Assembly (NCBI RefSeq): GCF_016722765.1
Contig: NZ_JAEQND010000017.1
Location: 1 to 64,000, forward strand
Length of the DNA stretch: 64,000 nucleotides
Source of the DNA: Ramlibacter alkalitolerans
GTDB taxonomy: Bacteria; Pseudomonadota; Gammaproteobacteria; Burkholderiales; Burkholderiaceae_C
Direction: 5' to 3'
The translations under genes and the position numbers were made by a program. The notes beneath the pieces were generated by a model. It worked only from the letters and a program-made list of their open reading frames with translations. It did not search any database and was not told the DNA's origin. Position 1 is the first letter of the stretch; every line of letters begins with the position of its first letter. Shown piece after piece: positions 56,653-64,000 of the stretch.

Positions 56653-59619
56653 CTACGCCAGCAAGGCGACGTTGCCTCCCGCGGCCGTCGTGTTGACGGT
56701 CACCGTCTGCTCCGCGCAGAACCGCGGCAGGTAATTCGGGCCGCCGGCCTTGGGGCCGGTGCCCGACATCCCTTCGCCGCCGAAGGGCTGCACGCCCACC
56801 ACGGCGCCGATCATGTTCCGGTTCACGTACACGTTGCCGATCCGCGCTTCGCGCGCCAGCGCTTCCGCGCGGCTGTCGATGCGGGTCTGGATGCCCAGCG
56901 TGAGGCCGTAGCCGATCCGGTTGATCGCGTGGATCACCTCCTGCGGGTCGCCGCGCCAGCGTGCGATGTGCAGAACCGGACCGAAGATCTCGTGCTTCAC
57001 CTGCCCGATGTTCGCGACCTCGAAGGCCTGCGGCGCGATCAGCCGCGTGGCTGGGTCGAAGGGTGAAGGCGGCAGCAGCGGCTTTGCCTCGCGGTGCAGC
57101 CGCTCCACGTGCTGCTGCAGGTTGGCGAAGGCGTCGCCGTCGATCACCGGGCCGACATCGGTGCGCCACTCGGCCGGGTCGCCGGTGACCAGTTCGCGGG
57201 CGGCACCCTGGATCATGGCGATCACGCCGTCGGCGATCGCCTCGTGCACGCACAGCAGGCGCAGCGCCGAACAGCGCTGGCCGGCGGAGCGGAAGGCGCT
57301 CTGCATCACCGCGTCGGCCACCTGTTCCGGCAGCGCGGTCGAGTCCACCAGCATGGCGTTGATGCCGCCGGTCTCGGCGATCAGCGGCACGATGGGGCCG
57401 TCCTTGGCCGCCAGCGCGCGCTGGATGATCTTTGCAACCTGCGTCGAGCCGGTGAAGACGACGCCGGCGATGCGCGGCTCGGCGACCAGCGCCGCTCCCA
57501 CGGTTTCGCCGAGGCCGTGCAGCAACTGCACGGCGTCGCGCGGCACGCCGGCGCCATGCAGCAGCCGGATCGCCTCGGCGGCGATGGCAGGCGTCTGTTC
57601 CGCCGGCTTGGCCAGCACCGTGTTGCCGGTGACCAGCGCCGCGGCCACCTGGCCGGTGAAGATCGCCAGCGGGAAGTTCCACGGGCTGATGCAGACCCAG
57701 GCACCGCGCGCGGTCAGGCGCAGCTCGTTGCTCTCGCCGGTGGGCCCGGGCAGCGTCACCGGCTGCAGGATGCGCTCGGCTTCCAGCGCGTAGTAGCGCA
57801 GGAAGTCCACCGCCTCGCGGACCTCTGCGATGCTGTCGCCCCAGCACTGGAAACCTTCCTTGACCAGCAGGGCGCACAGGCGCGGCAGGTCGGCCTCCAT
57901 TGCGTCCGCCGCGCGACGCAGGATGGCGGCGCGCTGTGCCACCGGCGTGCGGGACCAGCCTTCGCCGGCCGCGAGCGAGCGCTCGACCGCCGCCGACACC
58001 TGGGCCGGATCGGCCATCGCGAGCGCCGGAACGGGCGTGGCGGCGAGCGCCTCCTGCAGTGGCGCGCGCATCGTGGGCACCGCCAGGTCGAGGCCGGCGC
58101 TGTTGCGGCGCTGCGGCCCATACAGCTCGGGCGGCAGCGGCAGCGAGGGCTCGGGCGTGAGGTGCAGCGGCGACTCCAGCAATTCGTCCATGCCCACCGA
58201 CTCGTCGGCGAGCTGGTGCACGAAGGAGGAGTTGGCGCCGTTCTCCAGCAGCCGGCGCACCAGGTAGGCGAGCAGGTCGCGGTGCTGGCCGACCGGCGCG
58301 TAGACGCGGCAGGCGAGCTGCGGATCCTGCAGCACCTCGCGATAGATTCCCTCCCCCATGCCATGGAGGCGCTGCAGCTCGAAGGGCGCGCCGTTGCGCC
58401 GCGCCATCTGCAGGATCGCGGCGATGGTGCCGGCGTTGTGGGTCGCGAACTGCGGATAGATGACGTCCTTCGCATCGAGCATGGCCTTGGCGCAGGCGAG
58501 ATACGAGACGTCCGTGTGGTGCTTGTGCGTGAACACGGGGTAGTGCGGCAGCCCGAGTTCCTGCGCGCGCTTGATCTCGGCGTCCCAGTACGCGCCCTTG
58601 ACCAGGCGGCACATGAGGCGGATGCCGTGCCGGCGCGCGATGTCGGCCACGCTCGCGATCAGTTCCAGCGCGCGCGTCTGGTACGACTGCAACGCCAGGC
58701 CGAAGCCTTGCCATTGCGGGGTCTCCCGCGCCACGCGCCCGGCCAGCGCCTCGAAGACATCGAGCGACAGCTCCAGCCGGTCGACCTCCTCGGCGTCGAT
58801 GGTGAGGTTGATGTTCGCCTCCGCGGCCATCTTGCACAGGCCCCACACGCGCGGCACCAGTTCCTCCATCACCCGTTCGCGCTGCAGCGCCTCGTAGCGC
58901 GGATGCAGGGCGCTCAGCTTGATCGAGATGCCGTCGTTGGCCTGCACCGGCTGCGTGCGGTCCACGCCGGCACCGATCGCGGCGATGCCCTGCTGGTAGT
59001 GCTCCAGGTAGCGCTCGGCGTCGGGCGCCGTGCGCGCGCCTTCGCCGAGCATGTCGTAGGAAAAACGCAGGTTGGGCTGGCGCCGGCGCGCCGCCGCGGC
59101 CTCGTTCATCGCCTCGCGGATGCTCTGCCCCAGCACGAACTGGCGCCCGAGCAACTGCACGGCGCGCAGGGTCGCCGCCACCACCGTGCGCGCGCCCAGC
59201 CGCGAGAAGACGTTGCCTTCGCCCTGCGCGCCGTCGCCGGGCAGGAAGCGCTTGGACAGGGAGATCGCGCTGGACGACAGGCGCGCCAGGGCGCTGTCGG
59301 CGCTGCCTTCGAAATCGGCGCGCGAGAGCTGGTCGGCCGTCAGGGCGATCGCGGTCTCGGCGTCGGGGACGCGCAGAAGCGCTTCGGCCAGGCGCATCAG
59401 CGCCAGCCCTTCGGCACTGGAGATCGGGTACTCCTTGAGCAGGCTCTCCATGGCCCAGAACGGCGGCGGATGGCGGCGCACGGCGCGCACCCAGGGGGCG
59501 GCCTGCTGCGCGGCGGCGGCCCAGTCGAGGGCGCCCTGCAAGGCTTGCAGGCGCCGGGTGAGGACCTCGGCTTCGGGCCGGTACGGGGAGGGCAGGCGTT
59601 GGGCGGTGGCGGGCGACAT
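56653..59619 (-). CDS. putA: Bifunctional proline dehydrogenase / P5C dehydrogenase (PutA, minimal type A)
   Basis: 988 residues, matching the minimalist PutA of about 1000 residues, not the 1300-residue trifunctional form; no ribbon-helix-helix DNA-binding domain is present. The N-terminal half is the FAD barrel (LRFSYDMLGEGARTAPDAER, RLVKGAYWDAEIKRAQELGL, HGMGEGIYREVLQD). The C-terminal half is the aldehyde dehydrogenase (ISPWNFPLAIFTGQVAAALV, catalytic Cys783 in SAGQRCSALR, EIFGPVLHIARW). It oxidises proline to glutamate, channelling P5C between the two sites. The ATG at 59619 has a poor ribosome site. The divergent Lrp-type gene is the probable regulator. Confidence 0.95.
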   Translation of the reverse strand: MSPATAQRLPSPYRPEAEVLTRRLQALQGALDWAAAAQQAAPWVRAVRRHPPPFWAMESLLKEYPISSAEGLALMRLAEALLRVPDAETAIALTADQLSRADFEGSADSALARLSSSAISLSKRFLPGDGAQGEGNVFSRLGARTVVAATLRAVQLLGRQFVLGQSIREAMNEAAAARRRQPNLRFSYDMLGEGARTAPDAERYLEHYQQGIAAIGAGVDRTQPVQANDGISIKLSALHPRYEALQRERVMEELVPRVWGLCKMAAEANINLTIDAEEVDRLELSLDVFEALAGRVARETPQWQGFGLALQSYQTRALELIASVADIARRHGIRLMCRLVKGAYWDAEIKRAQELGLPHYPVFTHKHHTDVSYLACAKAMLDAKDVIYPQFATHNAGTIAAILQMARRNGAPFELQRLHGMGEGIYREVLQDPQLACRVYAPVGQHRDLLAYLVRRLLENGANSSFVHQLADESVGMDELLESPLHLTPEPSLPLPPELYGPQRRNSAGLDLAVPTMRAPLQEALAATPVPALAMADPAQVSAAVERSLAAGEGWSRTPVAQRAAILRRAADAMEADLPRLCALLVKEGFQCWGDSIAEVREAVDFLRYYALEAERILQPVTLPGPTGESNELRLTARGAWVCISPWNFPLAIFTGQVAAALVTGNTVLAKPAEQTPAIAAEAIRLLHGAGVPRDAVQLLHGLGETVGAALVAEPRIAGVVFTGSTQVAKIIQRALAAKDGPIVPLIAETGGINAMLVDSTALPEQVADAVMQSAFRSAGQRCSALRLLCVHEAIADGVIAMIQGAARELVTGDPAEWRTDVGPVIDGDAFANLQQHVERLHREAKPLLPPSPFDPATRLIAPQAFEVANIGQVKHEIFGPVLHIARWRGDPQEVIHAINRIGYGLTLGIQTRIDSRAEALAREARIGNVYVNRNMIGAVVGVQPFGGEGMSGTGPKAGGPNYLPRFCAEQTVTVNTTAAGGNVALLA

Positions 59620-59712
59620 GGTGGCTGCAATGGTGAACGAAGCCGATGGTCGCTGGTTGTCAGGCGAATGTTTCGCTAAAATTGGTGCATCAAGTAGGCA
59701 GAAATTCGGCCC

Positions 59713-60186
59713 ATGAGCGACGTCTTTCCCGATCTGGATCGCATCGACCTGAAGATCCTGCAGGTTCTGCAGGCGGACGGCCGCATCTCGAACCTCAAGC
59801 TGGCGGAGGCGGTGGCGCTGTCGCCGACGGCGGTGCTGGCGCGGGTGCAGCGGCTCACGCGCGAGGGCTACATCCTCGGCTACGAAGCGCGGCTCGATCC
59901 GGTCAAGCTCGGGGCGGGGATGCTGGTCTTCGTCGAGGTGCTGCTGGACCGGACCACGCCGAACGTGTTCGAGGCCTTCAAGGCGGCGGTGCAGGTGCAG
60001 CCGCAGATCCTGGAGTGCCACATGGTCGCGGGCGGCTTCGATTACCTGCTGAAGACGCGGGCCGCGGACATGCACGCCTACCGCGATTTCGCGGGCACGG
60101 TGCTGTGGCAGTTGCCGGGCGTGCGGGAGACGAGGACGTATGCGGTGATGGAGGAGGTGAAGAGCACGACGCGGCTGGCGCTGTAG
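59713..60186 (+). CDS. Lrp/AsnC-family regulator, divergent from putA
   Basis: 157 residues: N-terminal helix-turn-helix (LDRIDLKILQVLQADGRISNLKLAEAVALSPTAVLARVQRL) and C-terminal RAM ligand domain (MLVFVEVLLDRTTPNVFEAF, ECHMVAGGFDYLLKTRAADM). The gap to putA is 93 bases. Because this PutA lacks its own DNA-binding domain, control by a divergent Lrp-type activator such as PutR/BkdR, responding to proline, is expected. A -10-like TAAAAT lies at 59677. Confidence 0.88.
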   Translation: MSDVFPDLDRIDLKILQVLQADGRISNLKLAEAVALSPTAVLARVQRLTREGYILGYEARLDPVKLGAGMLVFVEVLLDRTTPNVFEAFKAAVQVQPQILECHMVAGGFDYLLKTRAADMHAYRDFAGTVLWQLPGVRETRTYAVMEEVKSTTRLAL

Positions 60187-60207
60187 CGTCCGTCGCCGCC
60201 CCGCGAA

Positions 60208-60300
60208 CGTCATTCCCGCGAAGGCGGGAATCCAGGGCGTCCGCATTTCACGCGCTGCGCGCGTGCGCTGGGCCCCCGCCTGCGCGGGGGTGACGGCTTC
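60208..60300. repeat. Two dRS3-like palindromic repeats in opposite orientation
   Basis: GTCATTCCCGCGAAGGCGGG at 60209 and, inverted, CCCCCGCCTGCGCGGGGGTG at 60273, separated by about 35 bases. They occupy the gap between the convergent Lrp-type and yggS genes; nothing else is visible in 60187-60332. Confidence 0.85.
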
Positions 60301-60332
60301 GCCCGCCCAAGCCAGGGTGCGGCTTCGCCCAG

Positions 60333-61034
60333 CTACGCGGAGGTGACGGGCTTCGCCCGGCTGCCGAAGATCGCCGTCCCCACCCGGACCATCGTGCTGC
60401 CGGCATGGATCGCCGCTTCCAGATCGTCGGTCATCCCCATCGACAAGGTGTCCAGCGGCAGCCCTGCGGCGCGCAGGTCCTCGTACAGCTCCCGCGCGCG
60501 CTGGTGCAGCGTTCGCTGCGCCGCGAAGTCCTCCGTCGGCTCGGGGATCGACATCAGCCCGCGCAGTCGCAACTGCGGCAACGCGAGGATCGCCCGCCCC
60601 AGCGCAAGCGCCTCGCCCGGGGCTACGCCGGACTTGTTGGCGCCGCCGTCGATGTTGACCTGCAGGCATACGTTCAGCGGCGGCAGCTGCGGCGGGCGCT
60701 GCTCGGACAGGCGCTGCGCGATCTTCAGCCGGTCCACCGTCTGCGCCCAGGCGAAGTGCGTCGCCACCAGGCGGGTCTTGTTGCTCTGGATCGGGCCGAT
60801 GCAATGCCATTCGAGCGGCAGGCCGGCCAGCAGCGCCTGCTTTTCCACCGCTTCCTGGATGTAGTTCTCGCCGAAGGAAAGCGCGCCCGCGGCATGGGCC
60901 TCGCGCACGGCGTCGGGTCCGAACGTCTTGGAGACGGCGAGCAGCGTGACTTCGTTCACGTCGCGTCCGGCGTCCGTACAGGCGTGCGCGATCCGCTCAC
61001 GGACGGTCTTCAGGCGGGCTGCAATCGTGGTCAT
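60333..61034 (-). CDS. yggS: YggS-family PLP-binding protein
   Basis: 233 residues of the PLPBP family, which holds pyridoxal 5'-phosphate and balances B6 vitamers and amino acids in the cytoplasm. The PLP lysine lies in LLAVSKTFGPDAVREAH; FGENYIQEA, WHCIGPIQSNK and GLMSIPEP are the family marks. SMGMTDDLEAAIHAGSTMVRVGTAIFG forms the phosphate site. The start at 61034 gives standard length. It is divergent from pilT with a 72-base gap, the arrangement seen in many proteobacteria. Confidence 0.95.
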   Translation of the reverse strand: MTTIAARLKTVRERIAHACTDAGRDVNEVTLLAVSKTFGPDAVREAHAAGALSFGENYIQEAVEKQALLAGLPLEWHCIGPIQSNKTRLVATHFAWAQTVDRLKIAQRLSEQRPPQLPPLNVCLQVNIDGGANKSGVAPGEALALGRAILALPQLRLRGLMSIPEPTEDFAAQRTLHQRARELYEDLRAAGLPLDTLSMGMTDDLEAAIHAGSTMVRVGTAIFGSRAKPVTSA

Positions 61035-61106
61035 AATGGGTCGGCCCAACCGTGCGCAAGCCGCGCCGCGCCTGGGCCGTTCCAGAAGAGGAAGTTCGAG
61101 GGATCC

Positions 61107-62150
61107 GTGGATATTACCCAGCTGCTCGCGTTCAGCGTGAAGAACAAGGCATCGGACCTGCACCTGTCCGCCGGCCTGCCCCCCATGATCCGCGTGCACG
61201 GCGACGTGCGCCGCATCAACGTCGACCCGATGGACCACAAGCAGGTCCACGCCATGGTCTACGACATCATGAACGACTCGCAGCGCAAGCAGTACGAAGA
61301 GTTCCTGGAGTGCGACTTCTCGTTCGAGATCGAGGGCCTGGCGCGCTTCCGCGTCAACGCCTTCAACCAGAACCGCGGCGCCGGCGCCGTGTTCCGGACG
61401 ATTCCCTCGAAGATCCTCACGCTGGAGCAGCTGAACGCGCCCAAGATCTTCCAGGATCTCTCGCTCAAGCCGCGCGGCATGGTGCTGGTGACGGGCCCCA
61501 CGGGCTCGGGCAAGTCGACCACGCTGGCGGCCATGATCAACCACCTGAACGAAACCGAGTACGGCCACATCCTCACGGTGGAAGACCCGATCGAATTCGT
61601 CCACGAGTCCAAGAAGTGCCTGGTGAACCAGCGCGAAGTGGGCCCGATGACGCTGTCGTTCGCCAATGCGCTGCGCTCCGCCCTGCGGGAGGACCCGGAC
61701 TGCATCCTGGTGGGCGAGATGCGCGACCTGGAAACGATCCGCCTGGCCATGACGGCCGCGGAAACCGGCCACCTGGTGTTCGGCACGCTGCACACCTCGA
61801 GCGCCGCCAAGACCATCGACCGGATCATCGACGTGTTCCCGGCGGAGGAAAAGGAGATGGTGCGCGCGATGCTGTCGGAATCGCTGCAGGCGGTGATCTC
61901 GCAGACCCTGTGCAAGACCAAGGACGGCTCGGGCCGCGTGGCCGCGCACGAGATCATGCTGGGCACCTCCGCCATCCGCAACCTGATCCGCGAGGCCAAG
62001 GTGGCGCAGATGTATTCCGCCATCCAGACCGGCAACAGCATGGGCATGCAGACGCTGGACCAGAACCTCACCGACCTGGTGAGGCGCAACATGATCACCC
62101 CGGCCGAGGCGCGCAGCAAGGCCAAGATCCCCGAGAACTTCCCGGGCTGA
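61107..62150 (+). CDS. pilT: Twitching-motility retraction ATPase PilT
   Basis: 347 residues from a GTG at 61107 (family N-terminus DITQLLAFSVKNKASDLHLS). Secretion-ATPase motifs: Walker A TGPTGSGKSTTLAAMI, Asp-box and ILTVEDPIEFVH, Walker B DCILVGEMRDLETIRLAM, HLVFGTLHTSSA, and the PilT-specific C-terminal AIRNLIREAKVAQMYS needed for retraction. It pulls type IV pili from the inner-membrane base. pilU follows after 40 bases. Confidence 0.96.
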   Translation: MDITQLLAFSVKNKASDLHLSAGLPPMIRVHGDVRRINVDPMDHKQVHAMVYDIMNDSQRKQYEEFLECDFSFEIEGLARFRVNAFNQNRGAGAVFRTIPSKILTLEQLNAPKIFQDLSLKPRGMVLVTGPTGSGKSTTLAAMINHLNETEYGHILTVEDPIEFVHESKKCLVNQREVGPMTLSFANALRSALREDPDCILVGEMRDLETIRLAMTAAETGHLVFGTLHTSSAAKTIDRIIDVFPAEEKEMVRAMLSESLQAVISQTLCKTKDGSGRVAAHEIMLGTSAIRNLIREAKVAQMYSAIQTGNSMGMQTLDQNLTDLVRRNMITPAEARSKAKIPENFPG

Positions 62151-62190
62151 TCGCCAGGGTCACCCGGCTTCCAGAGAACCAGGACTCGCC

Positions 62191-63327
62191 ATGGAACGCG
62201 ATCAGGCAAGCAAATTCATCAACGACCTGCTCAAGCTGATGGTGGGCCGCAATGGCAGCGACCTGTTCATCACCGCGGACTTCCCGCCCGCCATCAAGGT
62301 CGACGGCAAGGTCACCAAGGTCTCGCCGCAGCCGCTGTCCGCCGCGCACACGCTGGCGCTGGCGCGCTCGATCATGAACGACAAGCAGGCCGCGGAATTC
62401 GAGCGCACCAAGGAGTGCAACTTCGCGATCTCGCCGCCCAACGTCGGGCGCTTCCGCGTCAACGCCTTCGTGCAGCAAAGCAAGGTGGGCATGGTGCTGC
62501 GGGTGATCCCGCAGATCCTGCCGACCATCGACAAGCTGGGCGTGCCGCAGGTGCTCAAGGACGTGGTGATGTCCAAGCGCGGACTGTGCGTGCTGGTGGG
62601 CGCCACCGGCTCGGGCAAGTCGACCACGCTGGCGGCGATGATCGACTGGCGCAACGAGCAGAGCTACGGCCACATCATCACCATCGAGGATCCGGTCGAA
62701 TTCGTGCACCCGCACAAGAACTGCGTGGTGACGCAGCGCGAAGTGGGCCTCGATACCGACAGCTGGGAAGCCGCGCTGAAGAACACGCTGCGGCAGGCAC
62801 CGGACGTGATCCTGATGGGCGAGATCCGCGACCGCGAGACCATGGAGCACGCGATCGCCTTTGCCGAGACCGGCCACCTGTGCATGGCCACGCTGCACGC
62901 CAACAGCGCCAACCAGGCGCTGGACCGCGTGATCAACTTCTTCCCCGAGGAGCGCCGGCCGCAGCTGCTGATGGACCTGTCGCTGAACCTCAAGGCCTTC
63001 ATCTCGCAGCGCCTGGTGCCCAAGCAGGACGGCAAGGGGCGGGCGGCGGCGGTGGAGATCCTGCTGAACTCGCCGCTGATTTCCGACCTGATCTTCAAGG
63101 GCGAGGTCTCCGAGATCAAGGAGATCATGAAGAAGAGCCGCAACCTGGGCATGCAGACCTTCGACCAGGCCCTCTTCGACATGTACGAGAACAACCTGAT
63201 CACGTACGAGGATGCGCTGCGCAACGCCGACTCGGTGAACGACCTGCGGCTGCAGATCAAGCTCAATTCGCAGCGCGCGAAGTCGCAGGACCTGTCCGCC
63301 GGGACGGAGCACCTCGCCATCGTATGA
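62191..63327 (+). CDS. pilU: PilT-like ATPase PilU
   Basis: 378 residues. The same ATPase core as PilT (VGATGSGKSTTLAAMIDW, ITIEDPVEFVHPHKNC, DVILMGEIRDRETMEHAI, HLCMATLHANSANQALDRV) but without the AIRNLIRE helix; it ends in an extended hydrophilic tail. PilU helps PilT retract pili under load. It is the second gene of the pilT-pilU pair and is followed by a strong intrinsic terminator. Confidence 0.95.
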   Translation: MERDQASKFINDLLKLMVGRNGSDLFITADFPPAIKVDGKVTKVSPQPLSAAHTLALARSIMNDKQAAEFERTKECNFAISPPNVGRFRVNAFVQQSKVGMVLRVIPQILPTIDKLGVPQVLKDVVMSKRGLCVLVGATGSGKSTTLAAMIDWRNEQSYGHIITIEDPVEFVHPHKNCVVTQREVGLDTDSWEAALKNTLRQAPDVILMGEIRDRETMEHAIAFAETGHLCMATLHANSANQALDRVINFFPEERRPQLLMDLSLNLKAFISQRLVPKQDGKGRAAAVEILLNSPLISDLIFKGEVSEIKEIMKKSRNLGMQTFDQALFDMYENNLITYEDALRNADSVNDLRLQIKLNSQRAKSQDLSAGTEHLAIV

Positions 63328-63374
63328 TGCTCACCGTGTGATGGCGGGGCAAAAGCCCGCCAGGCATGCAGGCC

Positions 63375-63403
63375 AGCCGGGATTCGTCCCGGCTCTTTTT
63401 TTT
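63375..63403 (+). terminator. Intrinsic terminator after pilU
   Basis: 8-bp perfect stem AGCCGGGA / TCCCGGCT with a TTCG tetraloop (63375-63394), followed by C and eight T (63396-63403). The textbook rho-independent form, 47 bases after the pilU stop. Confidence 0.93.
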
Positions 63404-63416
63404 GGCGCAAGGATCC

Positions 63417-63519
63417 TCAACGCGGAAGCCGCAAAAGGAAAGCAGCCAAAGCCGCGGAAAACATCTCTTCAGATGTCCTTTTGCGGCTTTTGCGCAGCTT
63501 CTGCGGCTTCTGCGTTCGA
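63417..63519. repeat. CGCAAAAG long-hairpin element, copy 3
   Basis: Imperfect arms of about 48 bases around an ACATCT-CTTC-AGATGT centre; the right arm reads CCTTTTGCGGCTTTTGCGCA and ends TTCTGCGGCTTCTGCGTTCG, closely matching copy 1 at 21241. It lies between the pilU terminator and the promoter of the last gene. Confidence 0.85.
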
Positions 63520-63561
63520 TTGCACGATGTGGCACCGCGCCGTCCTGCCCGCGGGCTCTCC

Positions 63562-63567
63562 TAGAAT
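63562..63567 (+). promoter_or_regulatory. -10-like TAGAAT upstream of the final gene
   Basis: TAGAAT lies 32 bases before the ATG at 63600 in an otherwise GC-rich leader. No clear -35 at proper spacing; it would need an activator or be a weak promoter. Confidence 0.4.
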
Positions 63568-63599
63568 CGTCCTTCGATTTTCAAAAGAAGGAGACCCGG

Positions 63600-64000
63600 A
63601 TGGCCAGCACCAATCCCAAGACGTATGAATCCGTGCCTGAGCGCAAGGTGGCCTTTCTCGGCCTCGGCGTGATGGGCTTTCCGATGGCGGGGCACCTGGC
63701 GCTGGCCGGCCACCGCGTCACCGTCTACAACCGCAGCGCCGAGAAGCGCCTGGCCTGGTGCAAGGAATTCACCGGCGCGGCTGCGCCGACGCCGCGCGAG
63801 GCCGTGGCGGACTGCGACCTGGTGTTCTGCTGCGTCGGCAACGACGACGACCTGCGGGCCGTCGCGCTCGGCGAGCAGGGCGCCTTCAGCGGCATGAAGA
63901 GCGGGGCCGTCTTCATCGACCACACGACGGCCTCGGCCGACGTCGCGCGTGAACTGTCCGCCGAGGCCGGCAAGCGCGGCCTGCAGTTCGTCGACGCCCC
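63600..64000 (+). CDS. Beta-hydroxyacid dehydrogenase (3-hydroxyisobutyrate dehydrogenase-like), 5' part
   Basis: The first 133 codons of a gene that continues past the right edge; AAGGAG precedes the ATG. The N-terminal Rossmann motif KVAFLGLGVMGFPMAGHL, the NADP-type arginine in VTVYNRSAEK, and FIDHTTASADVARELS with the end QFVDAP match the 3-hydroxyisobutyrate/tartronate semialdehyde dehydrogenase family. The usual substrate motif DAPVSGG begins exactly at the window edge. Exact substrate unknown. Confidence 0.88.
   Translation, partial: MASTNPKTYESVPERKVAFLGLGVMGFPMAGHLALAGHRVTVYNRSAEKRLAWCKEFTGAAAPTPREAVADCDLVFCCVGNDDDLRAVALGEQGAFSGMKSGAVFIDHTTASADVARELSAEAGKRGLQFVDA

Noticed and set aside
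59657..59682. TTGTCA...TAAAAT as a full promoter for the Lrp-type gene
   Set aside because: The spacer is only 14 bases, too short for a normal sigma-70 promoter; only the -10-like part is kept as a note.

Overview
The window is GC-rich, densely packed DNA typical of an environmental beta-proteobacterium of the order Burkholderiales, most likely a Comamonadaceae member of the Ramlibacter/Variovorax type. The reasons are five Bug-type solute receptors, class III CoA transferases, the pilT-pilU pair, palindromic GCGGGAAT-type repeats and strongly GC-ending codons. The genus is an inference from style, not from a search. I see no tRNA, rRNA, CRISPR array or phage.

Layout. 1-110: the end of a probable IS30-family element running off the left edge. 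227-1985: zinc alcohol dehydrogenase plus a conserved unknown. 2129-6214: arginase and a hybrid histidine kinase. 6717-12862: HMG-CoA-lyase-like enzyme, class III CoA transferase and Bug receptor, divergent from a LysR regulator and a one-chain aconitase-type hydratase; together they suggest uptake and cleavage of a branched hydroxy- or unsaturated dicarboxylate. 12944-15256: HAD hydrolase, Na+/H+ antiporter, DUF4242. 15516-18272: crotonase-fold protein, quinone-oxidoreductase-like enzyme, Bug receptor. 18332-25984: a Ser/Thr kinase fused to a universal-stress domain, phosphoesterase, hemerythrin, triheme cytochrome, DctA, a small unknown, an alpha/beta hydrolase and a Bug receptor; FNR/ANR-type boxes recur here and once more at 39507, upstream of an HPF-like protein. 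26160-31200: small and regulatory genes, including a strip of visibly lower GC with a gene relic. 38788 down to 31213 (minus strand): an operon of Bug receptor, FAD monooxygenase, two repeat-derived mini-ORFs, Gfo/Idh/MocA oxidoreductase, Bug receptor, polysaccharide-deacetylase-fold hydrolase and gamma-glutamyltransferase-like amidohydrolase. 39941-40166: a probable MITE. 40179-47436: an envelope block (M15 peptidase, two-component system, SPFH protein and two exported unknowns). 47441-51263: RecQ, an acidic small protein, an acyl-CoA synthetase. 51383-56190: a MarR-controlled tripartite efflux operon. 56389-60186: a small unknown, minimal PutA and its divergent Lrp regulator. 60333-64000: YggS, PilT, PilU and the start of a beta-hydroxyacid dehydrogenase.

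The most unusual structure is at 35691-36161. A 170-bp unit containing a palindromic element and a gene start has been tandemly copied, so that two 57-residue mini-ORFs are stitched by ATGA overlaps between the FAD monooxygenase and the oxidoreductase, leaving translational coupling of the operon unbroken. Three families of long intergenic hairpins, the MITE abutting a stop codon, and a MarR operator sitting exactly between -35 and -10 of a nearly leaderless promoter are further points of interest.
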